Source: Gerris lacustris (taxonomy: Eukaryota > Arthropoda > Insecta > Hemiptera > Gerridae). From it: a stretch of DNA of 64,000 bases. The notes beneath the pieces were generated by a model. It was not told the origin of the DNA. It searched no databases and worked only from the letters and a program-made list of their open reading frames with translations. The stretch covers positions 19,845,605 through 19,909,604 of the forward strand of contig OX578278.1 in the NCBI GenBank assembly GCA_951217055.1. Direction: 5' to 3'. The translations under genes and the position numbers were made by a program. Below are positions 32,165 to 44,117 of this stretch, piece after piece (within the stretch, counting starts at the first letter, position 1; every line of letters begins with the position of its first letter).

Positions 32165-32860
32165 TGTGGGCGGTGTTTCCGAGTTGCGCCCTAATACCAG
32201 AAGATATCCAAATTGCGTCCCCACTTTTTTAATCCCATTTCCGAATTGCGTCCGCACTCTGGGCCTGAGATAAACGGATTGCGTCCAGGATATTTTAACC
32301 TGTTTTTTCCAGGTAAACAAATATATGTTAATATATTTAATATATATATATATATATTTTAAAGATTAAATAAATAACACTAAATATAGAAGAAAACAAC
32401 TTTTTATTAAGTAGTATAATATCAAATTATATTTTTGAGGTAAAACTTTTAGAGATACACATATTACGTAGCACTATTTATTTTTAAGTATTTATTGCTT
32501 TGTACTTCTATTAATTAATCAATATTTAGGTGTGAATGGTAGAACAAGCTATTTAATTTAGAGTGACAAATTTCACATGCGTTTGTAGTTTCAGAGATGG
32601 AAAATTTTGCCCATAAAAAAGGGGATATTGAGCATCTTCTTGTATGTAATAATAAAAAATGTAATCGGTGAAATTACGGATTCATTCTCACAAGGCTGGA
32701 GATCCATGATTTCTTCCGTGAAAAAATCAATTACTTGATCAACTACTCTTGCTAGAAAAGTAAAAATATATTATGTTGTTTTAATATTTGGATTCTGTAC
32801 AACCCTTTTGACCTTTTTGGATTATATTGAACCCGGACGCAATTGAGATATAGGATTAAA
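32165..32860. repeat. repeated TTGCGTCC motif region
   Basis: Between 32180 and 32295, GAGTTGCGCCC, AATTGCGTCCCCAC, AATTGCGTCCGCAC and GATTGCGTCCAGGA recur at 40-50-bp spacing, and an inverted GGACGCAATTGAG lies at 32835. This looks like the subterminal repeats of a non-autonomous DNA element spanning about 32.17-32.86 kb. Ends and target duplication were not resolved. Confidence 0.5.
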
Positions 32861-33247
32861 AATGTCATATTAAATCAAATGTCATATTATGGTAACTTGA
32901 AGTTGCTCTCACACTGGATCCGACTACATGCGAATTTTGGTTGTGCGTAGTCGTACGTAGTCGGACGAACTATCCCAACCTTTGCAATGTTATCAGCGCT
33001 CTCACACTGCATCCGACCTACTCGTCCGACTACGTGCGTATACCTCCGACCTGCGGCTCGATCCCAGCTGGCTCGGATTTTCATCCGACTACATGCGACA
33101 AAAACTACATACCCTACAGTTAATAAAGTCTTTAGGTTGTTTCACAAAGTTTTTCATACCTTTTTGCACAGTTTTTTTTACATTTTTTACACAGTTTTTT
33201 ATAGTTTTTATTTAGTTATATATTGTCTGCCTGCCTAAAACTCCATG

Positions 33248-33321
<74 letters not shown>
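33248..33321 (+). repeat. (TA)n microsatellite
   Basis: About 36 TA units inside the second Harbinger copy. Confidence 0.97.
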
Positions 33322-33326
<5 letters not shown>

Positions 33327-33344
33327 AATATATATATTACCTAA

Positions 33345-33485
33345 ATAAAAGTTAGATTTTTATCAAACGTTGGTAAATGGTTCATTAAATGGTGAAATTC
33401 ACCATGCTCTTGTCTTTTCAAAAATATTTGATTAACCCATTCCGTTCTTCTTTTTAAACGTCGATTTCTTCTTCTTAACACTAAA
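33345..33485 (-). pseudogene. Harbinger transposase N-terminal fragment
   Basis: Minus-strand reading RRRNRRLKRRTEWVNQIF, then LKRQEHGEFHHLMNHLPTFD, matches the Harbinger N-terminal pattern of a basic stretch, WV-PI, R---GE(F/Y)HHL. The frame ends at TTTAG followed by GTAATA, which could be a lost splice donor. The catalytic DDE domain is absent. It differs from the fragment at 21.1 kb, so the window holds two separate Harbinger lineages. Confidence 0.8.
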
Positions 33486-33820
33486 CTATTACATTCTACT
33501 AGTTAAAAAAACCCATTCATATTGTCAAAATGTTCGTATACGATAAAAAAAAACGAAAATTTAAAGTAAAAAGGCAACCGCACTCGACGTCGACGACGTC
33601 TCCAACAAGTCTGAGTGTAGAGGGTAGAGCTAAGTCGTACTACCGAGTCGTGCGTAGTCGGGTCCAGTGTGAGAGCTCCAAGTCGTACTACCAGGTCGTG
33701 CGTAGTCGTTCGTAGTCGGAAGTCGCATGTAGTCGGATCCAGTGTGAGAGCACCCTAATATGACATTTGATTTTATTTTTAATCGGTGATATAATTATTA
33801 TTTTATTATTCATAACTTGT

Positions 33821-34097
33821 TATAGTCCAGGAGATAGCGTGCAAAAAAGTGTTTGACTAATATCAAGCTAGAATTTTGTATATAAGTAAATCTTTTGGTG
33901 CCTAAGAATATGTGGTCGGCTAAGTTCGTCTGCGGGACATGGCTTGGCAATAGGCATTTGAAAAAAACAAACCGGAGGAGAGCGGCCATGTCCCGCCTCT
34001 GACAAAATTAGTTAATAGACCAATAATCAAGTTGATGGTAGTTTGTCCCTTGATAGGTGACCTCTTTGATTTGGAGTAATATTTGACTAACTAACCT
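33821..34097 (+). repeat. family E dispersed repeat, copy 1
   Basis: Blocks TAGTCCAGGAGATAGCGTG, TCAAGCTAGAATTTTGT, GTCGGCTAAGTTCGTCTG, CGGGACATGGCTTGGCAAT and GCGGCCATGTCCCGCC, then TTGATAGGTGACCTCTTTG. The GCGGGACATGGC/GCCATGTCCCGC pair forms an internal inverted repeat. A short central deletion is seen relative to 42433-42717. Confidence 0.82.
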
Positions 34098-34170
34098 AAT
34101 GACCGAATTTCCTAATGACCTAATGTCCTAATGACCAAATGTCTTAATGACCTAATGTCCTAATGACCAG
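34098..34170 (+). repeat. short tandem repeat
   Basis: About six degenerate units of CCTAATGACC-AAATGT (10-19 bp). Confidence 0.85.
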
Positions 34171-35597
34171 AGCAACTAGTTTTATTTTAGAGATTAACAG
34201 TGATTAAAAGAACAGGTGATAATAAGAAATGCTGGTAGATTTAGAAGTAAATGGGTTTTACTGTTCTGAAAAAAATAGCTTCAGAATGAAAATGACCTTT
34301 CCTGAAGTATTTTGGAGAGCTGAGTCTGAATCTGAAGTCAAAATTTCTCCTAAATACTAAAAAAAAGCATTAGTTATAAAATATTGTATTTTAGCATATC
34401 ATACTGAATTGAAAAAAGCTCAAACAAGTTATGGCTTTACCCAATCTTTTTATTATTCCCCTCCCTTCTCCGGTCACATATATTGTAGTTCTGTAGAATA
34501 ATGACAGAAAAAAGTCACAAACCATTTGTTATATAACTAAAAAAGTAATAGAAATACAAAAACACATTTCTTTGTTTCTTATTTTTCAATTTTCTTATAA
34601 AAGTAAGGTCGACCGTTTTTTTTATTTTAGATTCGTGTTCTTCCTGGTTTGAAGATATTCTAACACCCAATTTTTTTATTTATTTTTTTCTTTACAAAAT
34701 TGTTTTGGGCGAAAAATTCCTAAATACACAATTTTTCCGAACTTCAGACGTATTTTCCGAGAAAACTGTACGTATAAGAGAAATTTTGACTTCAGATTCC
34801 ATAATGGTCGGATAAAATTTTCGCCCGAAAGTACGTTAAATTTAACAGAACAAAGTTTTCACTCAGCTCATCCACAAAAAATGTTAAGGGGCAAGAAAAT
34901 GTTTTAGAATTTATTACACCCAATTTTTTAGAAACATAAAATCGATGCCTGACCGTCAGAGGTTATAATTTAAGGAAATAGTTGAGCCAATTAATCTACC
35001 ATGTTTCAAAATTTAATAATTTTCCCAGTTAATATAATTTATTTTTAATTTCTCATATTTCAAAACAAATTTTTCTTCAAAAACAATTTTAATTTTCTTT
35101 TAACACCTTTAACAGACATAAATAGTAACAAAAAAGTGATTTTCAAAAGGTTAAGAATTTTTAATAAATTGAACTTTGTATAAAATATATTAAAACTTGA
35201 TAACCCTTTAAGAAAAGGGTTTCTTTTTATAATCTAGTATAAAGTTAAAAAATGTATACTTTAAATTCATTCTTTTAAAAACATGTTATTAAAAACTATT
35301 CACTTTTTCTTTCTATACTGAGCGTACATACTAGAACATTTTTTCCTTAACTGAGTTAAGGAACAGATTATATTTTCTTTTCTTCTTGAGAACATTGTAT
35401 TTGATGAAATAAAAAGTGGAAGTAATTTAAGTTTAATTTTGTTCAGAGACTAAAGTAATGTGAAAGTGTTTTCAAAAACACACACAAATTAGAAGCAAAA
35501 AACTTAACTTTTGGTTCTCAGTGATGACCAACACACAATGTTTGGCGCATCTTCATAACCAAACATTAACTATATATTATTTATTTAGTATTACCTG

Positions 35598-35602
<5 letters not shown>
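34171..35602. other. no gene recognised
   Basis: About 1.4 kb of unassigned AT-rich DNA with long A and T runs. Confidence 0.45.

Positions 35603-35683
<81 letters not shown>
35603..35683 (+). repeat. (TA)n microsatellite
   Basis: About forty TA units. Confidence 0.97.
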
Positions 35684-35685
<2 letters not shown>

Positions 35686-36317
35686 ACTCATTTATATACT
35701 TCATTTAGTATCTCTAAAACCATCTAAGATCGCATGGAATTTTGTAGTAGGTTTTCTTGGTGATCGCTAAGAAATATTTTCCCAGCTAGTATAAAAGTTT
35801 TGCTGAACAATATACGACCAATCTTCCTCGCTATTAAAGTATATTATACCTGTACCTAACAAGCAGGATTCCAGTGCGGCACTATTAAGTGTTATCGTGA
35901 ATGCATTTTATTTTTAATTTGATAGGTTAACACACTGTCATCAAGGAACATAAAAGTTATTTTACTAAGCAAGAATATCTGAATGGCACAGAGATTTTAT
36001 ATAAACATTTTCAGACTTGGCAATTACACATCACGATGGTACAAAGTTGTATATACATATTTATATAAGTATCTTTAATAGGATAATAGAGGGGGTGCTT
36101 GAGTTGGTTACAGTAAAGGATGGTACGGTTGTACTCGACTTGTTGGGGGCACTGCCGTCTGCCGTGCCCCCATGTATATATTGTTGTCATTTTGAATCAA
36201 AATGGCCGATTGGAAAATACTTTAGTGGTTTATGTCATAAATTAGCGTTTCTGAGAGGTTTACGCAGCCTATACGAGGTTAAGGCAGCAATATTTATTTA
36301 TTTTATTTTTGTTAGTG
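35684..36317. other. no gene recognised
   Basis: A 104-codon frame at 36017-36331 has a GC-richer centre (GGGGGCACTGCCGTCTGCCG, 36148) but no domain I recognise and no clear splice or start context. It is not called as a gene. Confidence 0.4.
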
Positions 36318-36990
36318 GGGACCAAAAATAGACCAATCACAATACTTCAAGGTTAAAATTTGCCCTTTTCAATTAACTAATTAATCTTATAAGTTGAAAG
36401 TGTGTATTTGCAAGTGGTCTAGAAGTACCCAATAATATTGATTAGTGAGAGAGTGTGATAACACCAGGAGTAAGAATATAATAACTAACATCACTTTATA
36501 AATATGAATTTAAATTATTATTTATTTAGAATTAGAATAAAATAGCAATTATCATTGTTAATATTTATTAATATAGTACTTACTATATTTATGTTTTTGT
36601 TGTGGGAGATTAGTTGTGGATGTTTATACGGACAGCTGAGATTGTATTAATTAATTTAGAGAATTCATTAATTTATTTATATGCATAGTTTATTTGTTAT
36701 TTATTTATGAATTGTGTTTAAAATGTTTACCATAGCATGCCGATCACTATTTACTATAGTAATTGAAAATATAAATAGTGCTTGTCGAACCCATAGCCTT
36801 AAAGGCTACCATAGCTCTGGCTGGTTTAAATGCTAAACCCGTTATATATGTTATGTAAAAATATTGTCTTATTATCAATCTGCATTTAATAAATGGTATT
36901 TATTTATTTATTTAGAGGGGGCCAAAAATAGATTAATCACAATAATTCTAGGTTAAAATTTGCTCTTTTTTTAATTGATTAAAAATAATC
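36318..36990 (+). repeat. dispersed repeat, two partial copies
   Basis: GGGACCAAAAATAGACCAATCAC with AAGGTTAAAATTTGCCC at 36318 recurs as GGGGCCAAAAATAGATTAATCAC and AGGTTAAAATTTGCTC at 36916. TAGAAGTACCCAATAATATTGATTAG at 36420 recurs at 38168, so the Jockey-like remnant at 37.15-38.15 kb sits inside the second copy. Confidence 0.68.
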
Positions 36991-37149
36991 CATTTTAATT
37001 GATTGTTGCAACTACCATACATTATTGTTATAAGCAATACAGATGTATAAGTAGGAGTATGACTTGAAAACAGCAAGATGTAAGCAACTATCCAGTGATA
37101 GCACTTACTGAATTGATACAAAATTTATATTCTGAGAGATAATGGTAAT

Positions 37150-38155
37150 TAAAATAAATTAAATTAAAATAAATATAATTTAGTTATCTAAGAGGTCACG
37201 TGACCACTGCCTTCTTTGGCGTCTAGGAGGGTTGTCAAGAATGGATAAGGAAAACAGGCTGTGGACAAGTGGATTGGAATGGTCGGAAAGGGAATTATGG
37301 AAGGATTTGTATCGGGAGATAGCTAATTCACGGACAAAGGGTACTTTGAGGTCATTATGAAGGACGAAGTTTAAAACATAGAAAGGGGCGACAGCTATTT
37401 TTCTTAGGATCTTGGATTGGAGAGATTGGATTCGATAGGAATTGGATAGTTTGGTGCAAATCCAGAGTTCTATGCAATATGTCCATGTTGGTTTTATTAT
37501 TGTGTTGTATATGAGTACTTTGTTTTGCATGTTGAGTTTAGATGAGTTATACAAGAGTCAGTGTAAAAGTTTATAGCGTGTATTGCATGTTTTACGTTTA
37601 TGTTTAGTGTGATGTGCCCATGTTAAACGACGATCTAAGTATAGCCGGACGGAACTGGAATGAGGAATAGATTTGGTTAAGGGTTACTGGTTCACACATA
37701 CCGTTTCTTAAAGCGAAGGTCACGTGAGAGCTTTTTGTTTCATTTACCTTGATCCGCCAATTCATAAACCAGGTTTTTAAAAGTGTAAGGTGTTGTTAGA
37801 CATGGTCGGAGGCTGTACTTGGTGACTTGTGTGAGGAAAGGATGCACTTATCGTCGGCAAAGGAAGCATGAACTGTTATTATAGGATGCTAGGGAACGTC
37901 GGAAGTGTAGATGGAGTAAAGAATAGGACCTAAAATGCTACCTTGGGGCACCCCTGCTTTTATTGGAAAGATGGAAGAAGTCGAAGAGTTGTAGGAGACT
38001 TGGAAGGAACGGTTTTCCAGGAAGGATTTTAGGATGAGGTAATGGGTGAAAGAAGGGTACTCTTAAGCTTCCAAAGTAAGCCGACATGCCATACCCTATC
38101 AAAAGCCTAGGGTTCGTCTAGGAAAACTGCAAAACAATACTTTTTCTAATAAATA
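37150..38155 (-). pseudogene. Jockey-like LINE ORF2 remnant, 5'-truncated
   Basis: The last 124 codons (37180-37554) are open: KVLIYNTIIKPTWTYCIELW, QSLQSKILRKIA-APFYVLN, FVLHNDLKVPFV, ending RRQRRQWSRDLLDN and stop. This is the conserved C-terminal region after the reverse transcriptase core in Jockey-type elements. Upstream (to about 38150) the RT part is recognisable only in broken frames, for example Q-GCPKVAF and the LPTISASF region, with several stops. An A/T-rich 3' end lies at 37140-37180. It is inactive. Confidence 0.85.
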
Positions 38156-38197
38156 ATCTAATAATATAGAAGTACCCAATAATATTGATTAGAGAGT

Positions 38198-40305
38198 AAT
38201 TGAGAGGGTATTGTGAGTTTATATGTATAATTAATCTTCTCCTTATAATATATATTATACATAACAAAGACCAAATAAATAATAAGTACGCACAATGTCC
38301 GAAAGTAATAGTATACTTTTATGATTTTTAACACATCAAAAATATTACAATCTTTTTTTTTTTCCTTTAGTAATTATAATACTTGCACGATTTTATAAGG
38401 AGATTCGGTTTACAGAAAGAAAAATGAAAGGAAATAGGTTTTTTATTTAAAGTTTTTATACTCTAGTGAAAAAAGAGGTTGAGGAGTTTTTGGTGAAAAG
38501 TTTTATCAGAAAGTTTTTCCAACGCTGTGGAAAGAAGGATAACCTCCAAAGAAAATTAAACTTGGGGAATATAATAAGGAAATTTTCCTGTATTTTTTTT
38601 TCGTTTTCGTTGAGAGGATAAAATGTAACGAACGTAGGGAAATTATACTCACTTAGGATTATTCCTGATTTTTACTCTTTTAAAAAAAACTCACCTTTAA
38701 CAAGAAACTTGGGTGAAAAAAAAGTCAAGTTTATTTTCTTGTTATTTGTGCTAAGTTTGTGTAAGCAAAGAGTCCCCTTTCACCTTACTTTACTACCGGA
38801 ACAAGATTAGACTTAAATAACTTACAGTTTTTTTCTAGATCAAATCTAAAACTTTGACAAAAAAAAAGGCTGACCTAAGAAAACTCAAAAAAACTTTCTT
38901 AACTCAGTTACAGATTAAATAAATAGACAAACAAAATAGTAAATATTTTATAATAATATAATATGAATATTCATACATGATTACATTATATTTTAAAAAC
39001 AAATTACAAATAACTATATTATTAGATTTTTTAATATTCCTAATTACAGCTTGAAAGGAAATCTAATTTATAACCTTTTTTTTGTTAAGTATTGAAAAAT
39101 AATACTTCTTGCATACGAGTCCGCAAGACAGTGAGACATTTTCATGTTTTCGCTCTGCATAAACTACCGACATAAAATGAAATATAGTCGGAAATTTATT
39201 CAAGTAATTGATAAAAGTAGATGGAAGATAATTTTAATTCTTATCTCCACACCGGCACTGCCGCGGCTTGATATCAAACAACTGAATTCAAAGGCACCGG
39301 CCTGCCTTCTACGAATTGTTAATATGCCTTCATACTAGGTAGGCCAAGAGGGCTGAGAGTTGATGGCAACCTTATGTACTTTCCTAACTCCCTGTCACTC
39401 GTATAAATCTAGTCGACTTTCTTCGGCCCTAAGAAGCGCGGTAGGGGAAGGCACTACAGCTGGAGACTGGATTACAGACCTCCTATAGCTGTCTAACTCC
39501 CTGTTATACTTTTCTGAGTTTTTAAGCTAAAAGTAACGTAACGTTTTTGACTTATGTTCCATAGCCTAAACATGAAAATGTCAAAAATGTATTAAATATA
39601 CATAGTTTTATGGTTTAAACAACGTTATTTGAAAGGAAGGCCTTCATAAAACTAAATAAAAAAATATTATAAGAGTAAACATCTTCTTTAAAAAAAAAAA
39701 AAATAAATAAATAAAAGGAAAACTTAATCAGTTTTTTAAAAAAAAGTTAATAAGAAAAAAAGAAGATCTAGTTATAGAGAAAAGTTATTTTTATACTATT
39801 TACCAGTTCTTTTCTTTCAGATTAAACTAACTGGATTTCGGTGCTTCGTTATGGAGTGTGTTATTTTTAATGTATTATTTTTAAATTTCATTTAATAGAT
39901 TAGTTGTCACAAAACATTACGATTCTTTTATTAAGCGAGGATATTTATTTGTAGATGTCCTTTAAGGATAAAAAATAATTTGCAAAACTCCCTAATTAAT
40001 TGGAGAAGCCTTTTTAAATGATAACTTTTCAGGAAAAGCCCAGTTTTTATCCTGCTGTTATTATCATCCCCTCCCCTTTCAATGTCTCATCTATAAGTTA
40101 AATTGGAAATATATCTTATTGATAGGTGCTTAAATCCTATAAAAAAACCCTTAACCAAGTATTAACTTCCTTCTCAGTTTAGGGCTCAATTCCCCTTCTT
40201 TTTTATTCTGTCCCTATTTTCCTCCCTTAGGGATTGAATTTGATAAAAAACCCTTTTTAGCATACAACAATATTACTATACCAAACACAATAATTATATT
40301 TCAGC
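38198..40305. other. no gene recognised
   Basis: About 2.1 kb of unassigned AT-rich DNA. A GC-richer patch at 39240-39500 (ACCGGCACTGCCGCGGC, CACTACAGCTGGAGACTGG) is probably an unrecognised repeat; no splice-flanked coding block was found. Confidence 0.45.
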
Positions 40306-40526
40306 GATGACAATAGTCCAGGTGATAGCGTGATAAAAAGAGTCAGACTAACATCAAGCTATAATTTTGTGTACAAGTTAATCTTTTAGTGCCTTCTAAG
40401 AATATGCAGTCGGCTAAGCTCGTCTGTGGACATAGCTTGGCAACAGGCATTTGAAAAAAACACAAAAAAACCGGAGGAGCGGCTATGTCCCGCCAATTTT
40501 GGTGGACAATGTGATTTTCATGATCC

Positions 40527-41489
40527 TTTTTTCCTATTTTTTCGTTTATTATTTAGCCATAACTATAAAAATTAGTCATATCAAGCAGCTAATTTCACTT
40601 AAAGTTATTATTATTTTTATATCACAGTTCTAACTCAGATTCGGAGACCCTACCCAGTGGTGCTACTCCAATAGTTTTGATTACAAAGTATTAGTCTCTA
40701 ACATGGTCACGGGGCCATTTTCTCTTTAGGCGTCACCATGGATTACCAGGAATATGAGGAGGGGATAAGTTCTGGACGAGAGAATTAAGATGGTTGATGA
40801 GCTTGGCGTGGAAGGGCTTGTAACGAGAGGATGCTAGGATATTGGGCATAGGGAACATTTAAGTCGTTATGTATTATACGGTTGGCCACGTAGGAGGGAG
40901 AATTACATATTTTTCGTAGGATTATGGATTGCATGGATTGGATCTTGTAAGAATTTGATGGTTTGGTCGATCCCCACAGTTCAAGTCCATATGTACAAAT
41001 AGGTTTTATAATTAGATTATAGACAGTTAGTTTGTTCGTAAGCGATAAATTACATCTGTTGTCCAAAAGTCTGAGTAAAGTCTTGTATCGTCGCTTCATG
41101 TCTGTTCGTTTTAGTCTTGTATGTGAGTTCCAGGTTAGTCTTCGGTCTAAATGAGTACTACTAAATGAAGTACCGCACATGATTCGAAATTGGAAATTGG
41201 TGATGATACAAATAGACTTGTGGATAAGTAGCTCTTCGCAGAGTGAACGTAACATGAACACGTTTTTCTCTATTGAATTTAATTCGCCATTTTTTTGACC
41301 AGTTCTCAATAGATTGAAGATGATCTTGAAGAAAATCGGAAATGGTTAGGATTTGGATTTACAGAAGGGAATGCTTTGTCATCGGCAAAAGAGGAAATGG
41401 ATGTGGAAGGATGTTCTGGAATGTCAGCTGTATAAATAGAATACAAGATGGGCCCTAGAATACTGCCTTGAGGTACACCTGCTAGAATA
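40527..41489 (-). mobile_element. 5'-truncated Jockey-like LINE with 10-bp target duplication
   Basis: Flanked by TTCATGATCC on both sides (40517-40526, 41490-41499). The T-rich left edge (TTTTTTCC) is the inverted poly(A) end, so the element lies on the minus strand. Truncation falls just before the RT catalytic box. A 5' truncation plus a target duplication of this size is the signature of target-primed reverse transcription. Confidence 0.9.
40785..41485 (-). pseudogene. Jockey-like reverse transcriptase remnant
   Basis: Begins AGVPQGSILGPILYSIY, continues to SSFADDKAF (the FADD catalytic box, usually FADDTA), then after a frameshift NKLTVYNLIIKPICTYGLELW, QSIILRKICNSPSYVANR and IIHNDLNVPYA. 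The domain order matches the copy at 37.2-38.2 kb and the two share about half their residues, so they are related but distinct subfamilies. At least one frameshift (near 41307) and later stops make it non-functional. Confidence 0.88.
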
Positions 41490-41740
41490 TTCATGATCCT
41501 GAGTACAAAATTAGTTAGTAGACATAAAATTATGTTGATGTTAATTTGCTACTTGATAGGCAAGTTATTCAAATATTACTCCAAATCACAGTGGTCACCT
41601 TAGAACAATCTGTTTTCAGTCCATTACTTTAATTTTAAACTGACAATATCATCCTTCATTTCTCTTTTATTATAGTATTCATGATTAAAATGTTAAAACA
41701 AGAAACTAATTATAAAAATAAAGCTCAAACAATAACAAAT

Positions 41741-42354
41741 AGACTGCCAATTGGTGTGGCACATAGCTTCCTCGCATCGTATCACGTACTTTATTGATTT
41801 TATTCTTTAATATGCCATTATTGTCTAATTTGTTTAATTGTTTCCCCCGTTTTTTTAATCTGTCAAAATTGTTTTGATTTTTTACTTAAATTAAAGTATC
41901 AAATAAGCAAAATTAAAGAGTGCAAAAGTTAAAGAGTGCAGAATAAATAAAGTAATCTGGTGCTATCTGCGGGTTACTTTCGATAAACAATAAAAGTTTC
42001 ATACAAATCAGATAAGTACTTTTGAAGCTATAGGTGTAAATTAATGTGTGTTAGTGCGCATGTAGAAGAGAAACAAATGAGCGCAGAAGGTTGAAACTTA
42101 TATGGGATCAACAATGGGCTACTCAAGACCTACTATCCAAATTTCATTAAAATTGAACGAATAGTTTTTAAGATATATTGGTTCGCAAAATTTGAACGAC
42201 AGACCGAACGATAGACACAGAACCAAAAATGATCCCTGATGATGTCTGAAACGGATTTCTGTCTTGGGATTTTTGAAATCGGTGACCTAACATTTTTTCG
42301 TTCTTTAGAACGATCACATAGCTTCCGTTACCTTCGGTAAGCTCGGAAGCAAAA
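41741..42354 (+). repeat. family A dispersed repeat, full length
   Basis: Starts AGACTGCCAATTGGTGTGG and ends CTTCGGTAAGCTCGGAAGCAAAA. This is one of the best preserved copies and useful as a consensus guide; no frame. Confidence 0.9.
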
Positions 42355-42432
42355 AACGTAAAAATTAATCATAACGAAAAAAATGAATCATCTACTTCCC
42401 TTTTAGAGATGTTTTTCATCGTGTTTTTATTA

Positions 42433-42717
42433 CCTAGGTTAGTTAGTCAAATATTACTCCAAATCAAAGAGGTCACCTATTAAGTGATGAACTACCATTA
42501 ACTTGATTTTTGGTCAACTAACTAATTTCTTACTCAGGATCATTAAAATCACATTTTCCACCAAAAAGAGCGGGACATGGCCGCTCTAAACCGGGTTTTT
42601 CAAATGCATATTGCCAAGCTGTGTCCCGCAGACGTACTTAGCCGACCACATATTATATTCTTAAAAGATTAACTTGTACACAAAATTCTAGCTTGATGTT
42701 AGTCAGACACTTTTTTA
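42433..42717 (-). repeat. family E copy 3, inverted and uninterrupted
   Basis: Contains TTACTCCAAATCAAAGAGGTCACC, ACTCAGGATCATTAAAATCAC, GCGGGACATGGCCGCTC and GTCCCGCAGACG. Its far end stops abruptly at CACTTTTTT where the next element (42718) begins, suggesting that element inserted into it. Confidence 0.85.
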
Positions 42718-43398
42718 GGGTCCGTAGGCAAAACCAAGGACCCTTATATTTTCCTGCGTGTGTCTGTCCGTCCGTCCTGTCGCATGCTATCAAGGCTACA
42801 CCTTTCGTCCGATCACTTTGAAATTTGGCATGTATGTGTCTTGTACCTGCCCATATATTTTAAAAATATAGCGACTTAAAAAAAAATATTTTTCAAAAAA
42901 ATTAGGGTAAAAAAACTTAAGGGTTAAATTTTTTTTTTTTTTTCGACACCGTGAGGGGTATCATATGAAAAGGTACGTCGAGCTGATTACAAAAATATAT
43001 AATTCTTTGGTAATAAATTTGATAGGGCGAGCGTAGGCAAGTTTGAAGTGGGTGTGAAACGTGTCCCCCCTTCTATCTCGCTTAAGTGAAGTGCAAAAAA
43101 TCTGAAAAAATTTCTGAACATTCTTCGACCAAAAGTAAAGATACCACTTTTTGGAAATTTCGAAAAAAATATTATTTAATTTTTTATTGACAAAATACGT
43201 TTTTTTATAACTATGGTCTTTTCGATGTAATTATATGGTTGTAGTCCGGTTCAGTGGCAAAAAATACTTTATCAGAAGTTTGTTTATGTATTTTGAGAAT
43301 ATCAGACCCATAGGATAGTTCAAAGTAAGCTTTTTAGCATTTTAAAGAACACCATCAATAGGGTACTACTTAAACTACACAGTGTGGCCTACGGGCCC
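42718..43398. mobile_element. family C non-autonomous element with short TIRs
   Basis: Left end GGGTCCGTAGGCAAAAC and right end ...GTGGCCTACGGGCCC are inverted over about 13 bp. Interior has CTGTCCGTCCGTCCTG, TTTGAAATTTGGCATGTATG and no open frame. Similar GGGTYCGTA-ended, CTGTCTGTC-bearing non-autonomous repeats are common in insects. No target duplication was found, so superfamily is open. Confidence 0.62.
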
Positions 43399-43435
43399 TC
43401 GCTGTGTGCTGACTAGCACACACTTGACCTGTTTA

Positions 43436-43507
43436 TTTCTCTCTCTCTCTCTCCTAGACTCCTGGCCTATACGAGTTGTTTTCAGGTCAGGTTCGATTCC
43501 CCGCCAG
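43436..43507 (+). repeat. tRNA-derived fragment after a (CT)n run
   Basis: GTCAGGTTCGATTCCCCGCC contains a perfect B box (GGTTCGATTCC) followed by a partial acceptor strand; the 5' half is eroded and merges with (CT)n at 43436-43454. Probably a SINE head. Confidence 0.5.
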
Positions 43508-44117
43508 GGAGAAATCATTATATGGGTACATTTTGATATAATGATCAATAATAATTAAATAGAATCACAAAAACCCGAAACAAATGACAAGTAAAACAAC
43601 AGACAAAATAAGAAAACACTGTGCTAAGTAATTATGTGCTCTTATCTGAAAAAGTTTAGGACGAGTTGTATAAAAGAGTTACTTCTATAACTCAATTGAA
43701 GAGCTTCAACTTTAATAAATTTTATGAATCCCTCACTTAAGCGTCCACTTCAGAACATTTCCCTAATACATCTCCTAAATGGTATTAAGGTTCTGGCGTC
43801 ATCAATTAGCTCTTATATTAAGTATATTTTAAGTTCTCTGATGTTTTTTATCCTTTTTTAGAGTGCCCTTCTCAATCCCCTTAAGATCTTGATGATATCT
43901 TAATAACTCTTAATTTAAGGCTTTGAAAAATCTCAAGTTAATTTTCATTTTAAATCCTGTCTTGTGTATAATGAACAATTTTTTTCATTTAGATCAGAGA
44001 ACATTTTTTCTTGAGAAAATCTTCTTATTAAGAGAAAATGAATGACAATTCATACTTAAAGATTACAAACCAGTAATATTATTTTTATTACAGAGGAAAG
44101 AAAGATAACATCAATAT
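43508..44117. other. no gene recognised
   Basis: AT-rich. AAACACTGTGCTAAGTAATTATG (43614) also occurs in diverged form at 11460, so a minor repeat is present. Confidence 0.4.

Larger units (their letters stand above)
32895..33755 (-). mobile_element. second PIF/Harbinger element, deleted copy
   Basis: Right end ...CCAGTGTGAGAGCACCC at 33755 followed by TAA. Left end has GCTCTCACACTGGATCCGAC with a slightly altered extreme terminus (AGTT for GGGT). Subterminal arrays of GTAGTCGGACG/CGTAGTCGTACG are repeated in both orientations. The interior carries a Harbinger transposase fragment and a (TA)n tract. The left target duplication is not clean, so the exact left boundary is uncertain by some bases. 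Confidence 0.78.
40311..41612 (+). repeat. family E copy 2, split by a LINE insertion
   Basis: 40311-40526 carries the E blocks through CGGCTATGTCCCGCC and GTGGACAATGTGATTTTCATGATCC. 41490-41612 resumes TTCATGATCCTGAG-ACAAAATTAGTTAG, CTTGATAGGCAAG and AATATTACTCCAAATCAC. The copy at 42433-42717 reads across uninterrupted, giving the empty site. Confidence 0.88.

Noticed and set aside
36017..36331. 104-codon plus frame with a GC-richer centre
   Set aside because: No recognisable domain, no splice or polyadenylation context and it ends in repeat sequence; it could be chance.
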